Shown in pieces: positions 15,574-23,682 of a DNA stretch of 64,000 nt. The position numbers were made by a program, and so were the translations under genes. Position 1 is the first letter of the stretch. Each line of letters opens with the position of its first letter. The notes below the pieces were generated by a model. The model was not told the origin of the DNA. It searched no databases and saw only the letters and a program-made list of their open reading frames with translations. Origin of the DNA: Faecalicatena fissicatena (GTDB lineage Bacteria > Bacillota > Clostridia > Lachnospirales > Lachnospiraceae); the NCBI GenBank assembly GCA_001028025.1, contig LDAQ01000098.1, forward strand, positions 1 through 64,000, in the 5' to 3' direction.

Positions 15574-17664
15574 CTAACGATCGATCTTACAGCCCTCCTT
15601 CCTGCATATGAGGATCTGCTGGAGGGTGAATTCGGGGAGGATGACGATTGTTTTACCGTCCCTGTACTCCGTTTCCAGGATTCTGGCCTCCGGGTAAACT
15701 AATTCTGCCTGTTTCACAGGTGCTTTTATTTCAACAGTTCCTCCGCTCAGCGGGTATGCGTCTCCGTGGAAACGTTTGGGGACCATGGAGATCTGGTGGA
15801 TGATGTAGCTGTCTGCTGTTTCGAAGTATGCGGTTCTTATGGCCTCGGGCAGGTTTGTTTTGTTTTGGACTGCAGGAGTGATCGCTTCCATTTCCAGGAG
15901 ATCCTGGAACAGCTCGTGTGGATATTGGTAGCTTTCCTGGGATGCCATTGTGAAAAAGTCGAATGCCATATAGTAAGTATGGCCTTTCTCTGTGTTGTGA
16001 CGGAGAAGGGCTGGAATACCGGAGTCTTTACCCGGCGGTGGGCTCCACCAGTTCACCCAGTGCTCTGAGTCGCAGGCAACGCAGGGGAACACGAAGGTTA
16101 AGAGCGTTTCAGCCGATGCATCAGGGGCCGTTTCCATAAAGTGTTCGCTTACCGGCGGGGTGGTGCAGGAAAGCAGGCCTGAAAAGCTCTTGTCTCCGGT
16201 ATTTTTCAGGTAGGCTGACCAGCGGTTTGCGGCATACTCGGTATGGATAGAGGCGCTGCCTGTTCCCAGCAGCCCGCTGATGGAGGATGCTTCGCGTTTT
16301 GTGGAATCTGCATTCCAGAGGCCGCTCTGGCCGGAGCTGATGAGAAGGCCGCCCTTTGCAACATACTCTTTCAGAAGCGTGGCGGTGTCGTTCTCTATGA
16401 CGTATACTTCCGGTAAGAGAAGTACGTCATATTGCTCTAAAAGCGACGGGGTTAGTGTACGTTCAGGCAGAACCATATAAGGTACTTTTGCATGTTCGCA
16501 CAGCTGCATGGCACCCAGCACGGCATTCTGGTGCGGGTTGTGCCGCTTCATTCGAATGATGGCATCCGGATGTAACTCGGGCAGATTGACAGTCATAGAA
16601 AGATCGCTTTGCAGGATACCGGCACATTTCACAGGGGTGCGGCCGGTCAGGTAGGGTTCCATTTTTTCGATTTCTGTAAATGCTTTGCCGAGTCGGCGGG
16701 CTTCTTCAAAGTCCAGAGTGCCGTCGATGTGTTGGGAGCCGCTGTACATGCCGACACGGCAGCCCTGAGCTGCGATGGAAGAAAGATCGCAGATGTATTC
16801 GTTCACGGAACTGTAGTTGTAAACCTGTGATGCCTCTCCCGGAACCAGAATTGGATACTGGCCAATGGCTGTGTCCCTGGCATAGGCGGATGAGAACCAG
16901 TTGTCTTTGAGCAGCGGCTCTGAAAACTGGTAATCCAGCATGTCGCGGATTTCCTGGGGATAATGGCAGGAAAAATTAATGGTAACAGCCAGTTCCGGGT
17001 CAATGGCCTTCACACGCCGTTTCAGTTCCTCCAGGAAATCTTTTGCATTGTGATTTAAGAACTGTACAATATCTGCTTTGTGGGCCAGAATATCGTCAGA
17101 AGTTTCCGGGAGCGGATAGTGGTAAATAGAAGCAAATTTATTGCGGCAGTTCTCGCAATAACAGAGAGAAGCCCCGAATATATCCAGAAACAGGGCATCC
17201 GGAGAGTAATTTCTTACGATCTCTTCCAATTGTGTCAGGCAGTACTCTCTGTAGCCGGTCTGATAACAGCAGAGACTCCATTTGGCAAATTCATCATCGC
17301 GTATTAATGGGGCGCCGTTCGGACGTCTTACACGCCATTCGGGAAATTTTCTGGCGGCGCCTTCATCATATTCAATACAATAATAGGCAACAAATTCAAT
17401 GTCTTTTTCCTTTAAAAGAGTGCTGACTTCCCGGATCCAGTCTCCCTTAATTCCCTGATGCTGCTGTGCTCCGTCTGTTTCACTTGGATAATATGTAACG
17501 CCCCAGTGGTCTTTACAGTAGACCATGAGAGAATCAATATGAGCGGTCTCAAAAAAGTCCTCATATTCTTTAATATCCAGATGGTTAAGTATAACATCGG
17601 GGGGCTGGGGAGAATGATGGTCTATCAGGTAGCATCGCCTTGTGGCAGTGTATTTTTTACTCAT
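15574..17664 (-). CDS. Glycoside-hydrolase-like protein (GHL6/GH42-type barrel with beta-galactosidase-like trimerisation domain)
   Basis: This 696-residue cytosolic protein has no signal peptide. The N-terminal TIM-barrel region contains DALFLDIFGASLCYCENCRN, the motif of hypothetical glycosyl hydrolase family GHL6. A middle flavodoxin-like domain (LLEQYDVLLLPEVYVIEND, then YVAKGGLLISSGQSG) resembles the GH42 trimerisation domain, and a beta domain ends the protein. The substrate is unknown. The ATG at 17664 has no Shine-Dalgarno. A good AAAGGAG lies at about 17708-17714 (minus strand) and is followed after about 7 nt by an in-frame ATA, 12 codons upstream of the ATG. The true start may be a non-standard codon there. 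The -10/-35 pair is at 17786-17814. Confidence 0.75.
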   Translation of the reverse strand: MSKKYTATRRCYLIDHHSPQPPDVILNHLDIKEYEDFFETAHIDSLMVYCKDHWGVTYYPSETDGAQQHQGIKGDWIREVSTLLKEKDIEFVAYYCIEYDEGAARKFPEWRVRRPNGAPLIRDDEFAKWSLCCYQTGYREYCLTQLEEIVRNYSPDALFLDIFGASLCYCENCRNKFASIYHYPLPETSDDILAHKADIVQFLNHNAKDFLEELKRRVKAIDPELAVTINFSCHYPQEIRDMLDYQFSEPLLKDNWFSSAYARDTAIGQYPILVPGEASQVYNYSSVNEYICDLSSIAAQGCRVGMYSGSQHIDGTLDFEEARRLGKAFTEIEKMEPYLTGRTPVKCAGILQSDLSMTVNLPELHPDAIIRMKRHNPHQNAVLGAMQLCEHAKVPYMVLPERTLTPSLLEQYDVLLLPEVYVIENDTATLLKEYVAKGGLLISSGQSGLWNADSTKREASSISGLLGTGSASIHTEYAANRWSAYLKNTGDKSFSGLLSCTTPPVSEHFMETAPDASAETLLTFVFPCVACDSEHWVNWWSPPPGKDSGIPALLRHNTEKGHTYYMAFDFFTMASQESYQYPHELFQDLLEMEAITPAVQNKTNLPEAIRTAYFETADSYIIHQISMVPKRFHGDAYPLSGGTVEIKAPVKQAELVYPEARILETEYRDGKTIVILPEFTLQQILICRKEGCKIDR

Positions 17665-17785
17665 CGCTGTGTAAGCAATATACAGTACAGAACTGTTTAT
17701 CGCCTGCTCCTTTCTGAAATTTAGATAATAGCAGTGTTAAAAATAATAAGAAGTGAGAGCAGATAAGGGGAAGTATATTAAGCTA

Positions 17786-17814
17786 AGAATATAAAAATTA
17801 AACAAGGTTGTCAA
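17786..17814 (-). promoter_or_regulatory. Promoter of the glycoside-hydrolase-like gene
   Basis: On the minus strand, TTGACA (17814-17809), a 17-nt spacer and TATTCT (17791-17786) read toward the gene at 17664. Confidence 0.75.
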
Positions 17815-17897
17815 GCGCATTTGCAAAGATATATGATAAAAAACCACCAAAATTGCAGGGTAAAAATTAGATAAAAAGTATAAAAACCACAAATTGA

Positions 17898-17926
17898 TTG
17901 ACAACTGTTTTGTGAGGTGTTAGTAT
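17898..17926 (+). promoter_or_regulatory. Promoter of the sugar ABC operon
   Basis: TTGACA (17898-17903), a 17-nt spacer and TAGTAT (17921-17926) with an extended TGT. A TATAAT at 17924 is shifted by 3 nt. The operator at 17937-17949 overlaps the expected start site. The untranslated leader is about 130 nt. Confidence 0.8.
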
Positions 17927-17936
17927 AATTGCATAA

Positions 17937-17949
17937 GTGGTCAGACCGG
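17937..17949. promoter_or_regulatory. FadR-type operator GTGGTCAGACCGG
   Basis: This carries the same GGTCAGACC palindrome as the operator of the FadR-type regulator at 11687. It lies about 10 nt downstream of the -10 box, a position typical of repression. Confidence 0.8.
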
Positions 17950-18065
17950 AAATACCTCACACCAGTGACCGGGAGGGCCAGGTAAGGGAGAAGTGTTACA
18001 AAAAGGAAAAGGGTTCAGATCATCCGGTATTGTGATTTGAAAAAACAGGAAAAGGAGAGGAAAAT

Positions 18066-19439
18066 ATGAAAAAGAGATTATTGGCGGCAATTATGGCAGC
18101 GGTAATGGTAGGCGGACTGCTTGCAGGATGCGGTTCATCCGACAAGAAGGAAAAAACCGACTCCGACAGCGCGAAAAGCGGTTCAGAAGTGACACTGCGT
18201 TTTATCGATGTCAGCCCCAGCCCTCAGCGCCAGAAATATTATGAGGACGTATTTGCCAAGTTTAAAGAGGAGAAAGGCATCACTGTTAAATATGAGAGTG
18301 TTCCGTGGGATGATGCAGCGGATAAGCTGACTGTACTTGGAACCTCAGGACAGCTGCCGGACGTAATTACAACTCATCCGCTCTGGCTCGGACAGTTCAC
18401 AGAGGCAGACTGGGTAATCCCCATTGATGATTATGTAAAAGAAAATGGCGACCAGTTCGTAGAAGCAGTTAGAAAGATTAACTGGGCACAGGAAGAAGAA
18501 AGATATGGCCACGTATATTCAGTTCCTGATGGATTTATGGTAAAAGGTATTTTCTATAGAAAAGACTGGGTAAAAGAGATTGGATATGAGATTCCGACAG
18601 GGGATGACTGGACATACGATGCATACTTTGACCTGATCAAGGCTCTGACAGATAAAGACCAGAAGCGTTACGGTAACTCATTCCGCGGTGCCAGAGGTGC
18701 ATTTGATCCGCTGCTCGCTTATCTGCAGTCATATACAGGCGGTTATGTATACGATGAAGAAGGCAATTTCATCCTGAATACACCGGAATGTGTAAAAGCA
18801 GTAGAAAAATGGTGTGAGATCTATACAGATGGTTACGTACCGGAAGATTCTGTTAACTGGGGCTTTGTTGAGATGGTCGACAACTTTACAGGCGGCCTGA
18901 CAGGTACGATCTCCAATGACTCAGAAGTAGCAATGGCATGTGAAGAGAAGATGGATCCGGAGCAGTGGGGCGTACTTCCGATGCCGGTATCTACCGTTGA
19001 CGGAAAGATGATGAACACAGCAGGAAGCCCATACTCCTATACAATTGCAAAGACCTCCGAATATCCGGACGAAGCACTTGAACTGATTGACTTCCTGGTT
19101 AGACCTGACAACAATATCGAGTACTGTAAGATGGGCGGACTTATTCCGATCAAGAATGATGTCGGTGACGATGATACATACGGTGAAGATGGACCTTACG
19201 CAGTATTCTTAGACGAACTGAATGATCCGAACTTTACAGTACCGCCAATGTATGGACCTTTCAACTACACAGATCTGCATCAGGATATGTTCCATACTGA
19301 ACTTCAGAAATATCTGCTGGGACAGCAGTCCGCAGAGGATGTGCTGACTCATATCGGAGATGAGCTTACGACCAGAATGAAACAATATCTGGCAGACAAT
19401 GAAGGCTCTACGATTGAATCTCCGAAAACAATGCAGTAG
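18066..19439 (+). CDS. Sugar ABC transporter substrate-binding lipoprotein
   Basis: The 457-residue family-1-type solute-binding protein has a lipoprotein signal peptide (MKKRLLAAIMAAVMVGGLLA, lipobox LLAGC, lipidated Cys about 22). It captures a sugar or oligosaccharide outside the cell and delivers it to the two permeases encoded next. The body contains FKEEKGITVKYESVPWDDAA and SGQLPDVITTHPLWLG, typical of the family. The start follows AAAGGAGAGG. It is the first gene of an operon controlled by the operator at 17937. A stable stem-loop after the stop probably raises its transcript level over the permeases. The substrate is not predictable; the GH106-like gene in the operon hints at rhamnose-containing glycans. 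Confidence 0.93.
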   Translation: MKKRLLAAIMAAVMVGGLLAGCGSSDKKEKTDSDSAKSGSEVTLRFIDVSPSPQRQKYYEDVFAKFKEEKGITVKYESVPWDDAADKLTVLGTSGQLPDVITTHPLWLGQFTEADWVIPIDDYVKENGDQFVEAVRKINWAQEEERYGHVYSVPDGFMVKGIFYRKDWVKEIGYEIPTGDDWTYDAYFDLIKALTDKDQKRYGNSFRGARGAFDPLLAYLQSYTGGYVYDEEGNFILNTPECVKAVEKWCEIYTDGYVPEDSVNWGFVEMVDNFTGGLTGTISNDSEVAMACEEKMDPEQWGVLPMPVSTVDGKMMNTAGSPYSYTIAKTSEYPDEALELIDFLVRPDNNIEYCKMGGLIPIKNDVGDDDTYGEDGPYAVFLDELNDPNFTVPPMYGPFNYTDLHQDMFHTELQKYLLGQQSAEDVLTHIGDELTTRMKQYLADNEGSTIESPKTMQ

Positions 19440-19474
19440 ACATTGGAAGGAAAACAGTTAATCGTATAGTGAGA

Positions 19475-19537
19475 TAAGATTTAAAAGGGGGATTTAATGT
19501 GGAAACTTAAAAACATTAATCCCCCTGTTTTATCTTA
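19475..19537 (+). promoter_or_regulatory. Intercistronic stem-loop between binding protein and permease genes
   Basis: Arms 19475-19500 and 19513-19537 pair: TAAGAT with ATCTTA, and GGGGGATTTAATGT with ACATTAATCCCCC (one bulge). There is no proper T-tract. This is typical of partial terminators or RNase barriers that let the binding protein be made in excess. Confidence 0.75.
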
Positions 19538-19644
19538 AAACTATGCCGGGGTGTACTTGAACTGTGAACGAAAAAGGCTGTGCCTCGCAGCAGGAATACC
19601 GGGGCATACATGAAAACGAACCGACAAAGGAGAGTGATACCTGC

Positions 19645-20523
19645 ATGAAAAAGAAAATGGAACCGTGGTTATTTTTACTTCCCGTACTTGTTATTTTGCT
19701 TCTGTTGTTTGGCTATCCGCTCATTAACAGTATTATTATGGCATTTCAGAATTATAAGCTGACGGCGCCGAATGATATCCAGTTTAACGGGCTTGCGAAC
19801 TTCGCCAAACTGTTTGGTGATCCGGACAGCATGATGATTCTGAAGAATTCCTTTATATATGTCGTTGCATCTGTACTCGGACAGTTTCTGCTGGGTATGA
19901 CGCTGGCACTGGCGTTGAAAAAGCAGTTCCGCGGCAGAGGAATCTATCAGTCTATCGTATTTCTTCCCTGGGCTTTTTCCGGATTTGTAGTCGGCCTGAT
20001 CTTCCGCTGGTCATTCAACGGAGAATACGGTGTAGTCAATAACCTTCTTATGAAATTTGGCCTGATTGACAACAACATTGCCTGGCTGGGAACGCCTGGA
20101 TTTTCATTGGCGGTTGTCATTATGGCCATGATATGGATGGGAATTCCTTTCTTTGCAATTATGATACTGGCAGCGCTGCAGTCGATCCCTTCAGATGTAT
20201 ATGAGGCGGCGGATGTGGACGGCTGCGGGACGATAAGGCAGTTTTTCCAGATCACGCTCCCATACATAAAACCAACACTGATTACAACAGTCCTGCTAAG
20301 GACGATCTGGATATTCAACTCGCTGGACCTGGTGGTCATCATCACCGACGGCGGACCCGCAAATACCTCACAGACGCTTCCTGCGTATATGTATTCCAAG
20401 GCGTTTGGATCCTATGACTTCGGATTTGCGGCGGCACTGGGTGTTATATTGATGCTGATTCTGGGAATATATGCGATGGTATTCCTTAAAGTTACCAAAT
20501 ACGATAAGGCAGGTGATTTTTAA
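19645..20523 (+). CDS. Sugar ABC transporter permease (MalF/UgpA type)
   Basis: The product has 292 residues from ATG 19645, which follows AAAGGAG. A GTG at 19564 in the same frame has no ribosome binding site and would add a hydrophilic stretch, so it was not used. It has six predicted membrane helices. The cytoplasmic EAA loop (EAADVDGCGTIRQFFQITLP) contacts the ATPase. It forms a heterodimer with the next gene's product, which starts directly after its stop codon. No ATPase gene is present, so a shared MsmK-type ATPase encoded elsewhere is expected. Confidence 0.93.
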   Translation: MKKKMEPWLFLLPVLVILLLLFGYPLINSIIMAFQNYKLTAPNDIQFNGLANFAKLFGDPDSMMILKNSFIYVVASVLGQFLLGMTLALALKKQFRGRGIYQSIVFLPWAFSGFVVGLIFRWSFNGEYGVVNNLLMKFGLIDNNIAWLGTPGFSLAVVIMAMIWMGIPFFAIMILAALQSIPSDVYEAADVDGCGTIRQFFQITLPYIKPTLITTVLLRTIWIFNSLDLVVIITDGGPANTSQTLPAYMYSKAFGSYDFGFAAALGVILMLILGIYAMVFLKVTKYDKAGDF

Positions 20524-21366
20524 ATGAGCAGAAAAACAAAGAATGCAATTGGCGGTACCATACGTGTTTTGATTTTAATTTTCTTCTTTTTACTGGTTGT
20601 GCTGCCCATTTACTGGATCGTAGTTACCTCCTTTAAATCCAGCGGAGAGATTTTGGACCTGAATAATATTACCTATTTTCCTAAGGCATTTACATGGAAA
20701 AATTATACGGATCTGTTCGAACAGTTTAACTACGGGGTACTGCTGAAAAACAGTCTTCTGGTATCTGTGGCATCTGCACTGGTAGTTACCGTATTTTCCA
20801 TGCTGGGCGGCTATTCACTGGCCCGTTACAAGTTCAAGGGAAAACAGGCGGTCATCCTCTTTTTCCTGGTGACACAGATGATTCCAGGGATCCTGGTAAT
20901 TATCCCGTTATATATCATTTTCTCGAAAATGGGCCTGATCAATACTCATGTCGGATTGTTTATTTTCTATGTGACGGCGAACCTGCCGTTCTGTGTAATT
21001 ACGATGCGGAGTTTCTTCGAACGGATTCCGATTACACTGGAAGAAGCAGCGAGGGTGGACGGATGTACAAAAATGCAGTCGCTGTTTAAGATTGTATTTC
21101 CAATCATGTTCCCGGGAATTGTATCCGTATTTGTATTCGGATTCATCGGCGCATGGAACGAACTGATTGCGGGATCAATCTTCATCAGTACTCCGGAAAT
21201 GTGGACAATCCCGGTTGGCCTGAAGACCCTGATCGGAAAATACAATGTAGAATGGGGCCTTCTGATGGCCGGCGGTGTCATGGCTCTGCTGCCTACGGCG
21301 CTCATGTTTGCGGCAATGCAGAAATTTATCGTGGAAGGTATGACGGCCGGAGCCGTGAAAGAATAG
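20524..21366 (+). CDS. Sugar ABC transporter permease (MalG/UgpE type)
   Basis: The 280-residue inner-membrane permease is the second half of the channel. It has about six helices and the EAA motif EEAARVDGCTKMQSLFKIVF. The N-terminal helix follows a short basic stretch (MSRKTKNAIGG). It abuts the first permease gene and ends 9 nt before the PLP enzyme gene. MalG-type C-terminal features (MAALLPTALMFAAMQKFIVE-like end, then GAVKE) are present. Confidence 0.93.
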   Translation: MSRKTKNAIGGTIRVLILIFFFLLVVLPIYWIVVTSFKSSGEILDLNNITYFPKAFTWKNYTDLFEQFNYGVLLKNSLLVSVASALVVTVFSMLGGYSLARYKFKGKQAVILFFLVTQMIPGILVIIPLYIIFSKMGLINTHVGLFIFYVTANLPFCVITMRSFFERIPITLEEAARVDGCTKMQSLFKIVFPIMFPGIVSVFVFGFIGAWNELIAGSIFISTPEMWTIPVGLKTLIGKYNVEWGLLMAGGVMALLPTALMFAAMQKFIVEGMTAGAVKE

Positions 21367-21375
21367 GTGGAACCA

Positions 21376-22545
21376 ATGAGAGAAGACAGATTGGCAGTAA
21401 CACATCTGGGAGAAGACCAGAGGCAGTATATGAACGCGGTGGTTCCTCCGGTCTTCCTGAATTCTCTCCATGTATTTGACAGCATGGAATCCTTTGCGGC
21501 TCATGGGGAGAATGAGGCATATGTCTACGGCAGGGCGGCGAACCCGACGGTGCATATCCTGGAAGAAAAGGTGGCTGCGCTGGAACAGGGATGCATGGCG
21601 ATTGCATTTTCCAGCGGAATGGCGGCGGCATCGGCGGCAATACTGGCCGTGTGCCGGGCAGGCAGCCATATCATCTGTATGCGTGATGTGTATCAGCCCG
21701 TGAAAAATATACTGAATCGATACTTCATACCGAAACTGGGCGTGACAGTATCTTACTGGGATGGAATGGATACAGACGTATTGGAGGCGATGATCCAGGA
21801 GAATACGGATATGATTCTGCTGGAAAGCCCCGCCACGTTTGTATTTACGGTCACGGACATTGCAAAAACGGCGGAAATTGCCAGGGCGCATGGGATTATA
21901 ACCTATATTGACAATACATTCTGTACACCGCTGTATCAGAAACCACTTACAATGGGAATCGACATCGTGATGCATACAATGTCAAAATATATCGGCGGCC
22001 ACAGCGATATTATCGGAGGGATACTGGCCGTTAAAGACGAGGAACTTGGAAAATACCTGAAAGACACTGTCCGAGAACTTTTCGGCGGCATACTTGGGCC
22101 GATGGAGGCCTGGCTGGCGATCCGGGGGCTGCGTACACTGCAGGTGCGGGCAAAAGAGCACCAGAAGACGGCTATGGCAGTGGCACACTATCTGGAAAAT
22201 CATCCGAAAGTAGAAAAAGTATATTATACGGGACTGGAGTCACATCCTCAGGCAGAACTGATTAAAAAACAGCAGACAGGACATACCGGGCTGCTGAGCT
22301 TTGTGCTGAAAGATTCCCCGGAAAAAGCAGTGGAGGCGGTGAACCGTCTGAAGGTATTTGAGATTGGATGTTCCTGGGGCGGATTCGAGAGCCTGGCGCT
22401 GTGTCCTCTGATACATTACAGTCGGGAGGAGCTGGAGTTTTTAAAGCTGAATGCCCATGACAGCGGCCTGATACGTATCCATTGCGGACTGGAAGGTGCA
22501 GACGTATTGATCGAGGACCTGGAACAGGCGCTGCAGGAGGTATAA
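21376..22545 (+). CDS. Transsulfuration-type PLP enzyme (MetB/MetC/methionine gamma-lyase family)
   Basis: The product has 389 residues from ATG 21376, with AGGTGG 6 nt upstream. A GTG at 21367 would overlap the spacer with no ribosome binding site. This Cys/Met-metabolism PLP enzyme has the PLP lysine at about Lys204 in MSKYIGGHSDIIGG. Others of its motifs are ANPTVHILEEKVAALEQG and AIAFSSGMAA. The exact reaction (cystathionine gamma-synthase or beta-lyase, homocysteine or methionine lyase) cannot be told by eye. Its place inside a sugar-transport operon next to a UroD-family methyltransferase-like gene is unusual and suggests handling of a sulphur- or methyl-bearing compound. Confidence 0.9.
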   Translation: MREDRLAVTHLGEDQRQYMNAVVPPVFLNSLHVFDSMESFAAHGENEAYVYGRAANPTVHILEEKVAALEQGCMAIAFSSGMAAASAAILAVCRAGSHIICMRDVYQPVKNILNRYFIPKLGVTVSYWDGMDTDVLEAMIQENTDMILLESPATFVFTVTDIAKTAEIARAHGIITYIDNTFCTPLYQKPLTMGIDIVMHTMSKYIGGHSDIIGGILAVKDEELGKYLKDTVRELFGGILGPMEAWLAIRGLRTLQVRAKEHQKTAMAVAHYLENHPKVEKVYYTGLESHPQAELIKKQQTGHTGLLSFVLKDSPEKAVEAVNRLKVFEIGCSWGGFESLALCPLIHYSREELEFLKLNAHDSGLIRIHCGLEGADVLIEDLEQALQEV

Positions 22546-22584
22546 CGCGGAGAGGATGTCTGCGAAACAGGAGAGATAAAGTTT

Positions 22585-23661
22585 ATGACAAACAGAGAGA
22601 GAGAACAGGCAACTTTGAATTTCGGGCAGTTAGAGGGACGAGGCTCTGTGGAGGAGACATTTTATCCATGGGATCTGACTGTCAGCCGGTTTTACGAAGA
22701 AGGTCTTCCGGAAGCACTTTGGAAAGGGCTTGTGCAGCAGGAAGAGGAAGCCTGTGAAAAGTATTTTAAAGTGAGTTTTGGAAAGCCGGTGCTGGATTAT
22801 GAGTCTTATCTCGGGTTTGATCCGGTAAGGCGGGCGAAGTTTCTGCTTCCGCACGGCGGTGACTCCGGTATACGGATTTCATCCCAAAGCGAATGGGAAA
22901 CAGTCCGGGAGAATGTCCAAAAAGAGGTGGCATGCTGGTTTACAGACGAAAATATCGAAAAAGTATATGGCAGCCTCCGTGAAGGCCATGAAAAAGGAGA
23001 CTGCTCCGTACGTATGAATATTGAGGGGTTTTTCTGGATACCGAGGGAGCTGCTGGGAGTTGAGGAGCATCTGTATGCTTTCTATGATGAACCGGAACTG
23101 ATTCACGATATCAACAGTTTTACTCTGGATATCTATGAAACATATCTCCCGAAGGTGCTGTCTGTAATACAGCCGGATCTGATTTATATTCAGGAGGATC
23201 TGAGCGGAAAGAACGGGCCGATGATATCACCGGACTGTTTTAGAGAGTTTGTGGGAAATTATTACAGAAAATTGATTCCTTTGTTGAAAAAGTATGGCTG
23301 TGGAAATGTGTTTGTGGATACAGACGGAGACTTTATGAAGCTGATCCCCGAATTTGTGGATGCGGGTGTAGACGGATTCCTTCCGATGGACGTGAATGCA
23401 GGCATGGACATTGTGGCGGTACGGGATGAATTTCCAAAGCTGAAGTTTGCCGGCGGTTATAATAAGCTGCGGATTGCGGAAGGACCAGAGGCAATAGACA
23501 GGGAATTTGACAGAATTCTGCCGGTGATCAGGCAGGGCGGATATATACCGGGGGCCGACCATCAGGTGGCGCCTTCTACTCCGTTGGAATATTACAGATA
23601 CTATATCAGCAGGCTGCAGGACGTAATGAAGCAGTCAGGGGCAGACCTGCGAAATGACTGA
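22585..23661 (+). CDS. UroD/MtaA-family protein (copy 2), zinc ligands not conserved
   Basis: The 358-residue protein has the UroD fold, related to the 12971 gene: SYLGFDPVRRAKFLLPHGG, DLIYIQEDLSGKNGPMISPD, and a C-terminal GGYIPGADHQVAPSTPLEYY. Where copy 1 has DCDG and CPDH, this copy has DTDG and GADH, so both zinc-ligand cysteines are absent. It may therefore bind a different ligand or act without zinc. It sits between the PLP enzyme and the GH106-like gene in the ABC operon. The start follows AGGAGAG at a rather long spacing of 11 nt. Confidence 0.85.
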   Translation: MTNREREQATLNFGQLEGRGSVEETFYPWDLTVSRFYEEGLPEALWKGLVQQEEEACEKYFKVSFGKPVLDYESYLGFDPVRRAKFLLPHGGDSGIRISSQSEWETVRENVQKEVACWFTDENIEKVYGSLREGHEKGDCSVRMNIEGFFWIPRELLGVEEHLYAFYDEPELIHDINSFTLDIYETYLPKVLSVIQPDLIYIQEDLSGKNGPMISPDCFREFVGNYYRKLIPLLKKYGCGNVFVDTDGDFMKLIPEFVDAGVDGFLPMDVNAGMDIVAVRDEFPKLKFAGGYNKLRIAEGPEAIDREFDRILPVIRQGGYIPGADHQVAPSTPLEYYRYYISRLQDVMKQSGADLRND

Positions 23662-23682
23662 GACAGCCAGGAGGGTTAAGTA

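Noticed and set aside
19564..19644. Longer start (GTG 19564) for the MalF-type permease
   Set aside because: There is no ribosome binding site, while ATG 19645 has AAAGGAG at a suitable distance.
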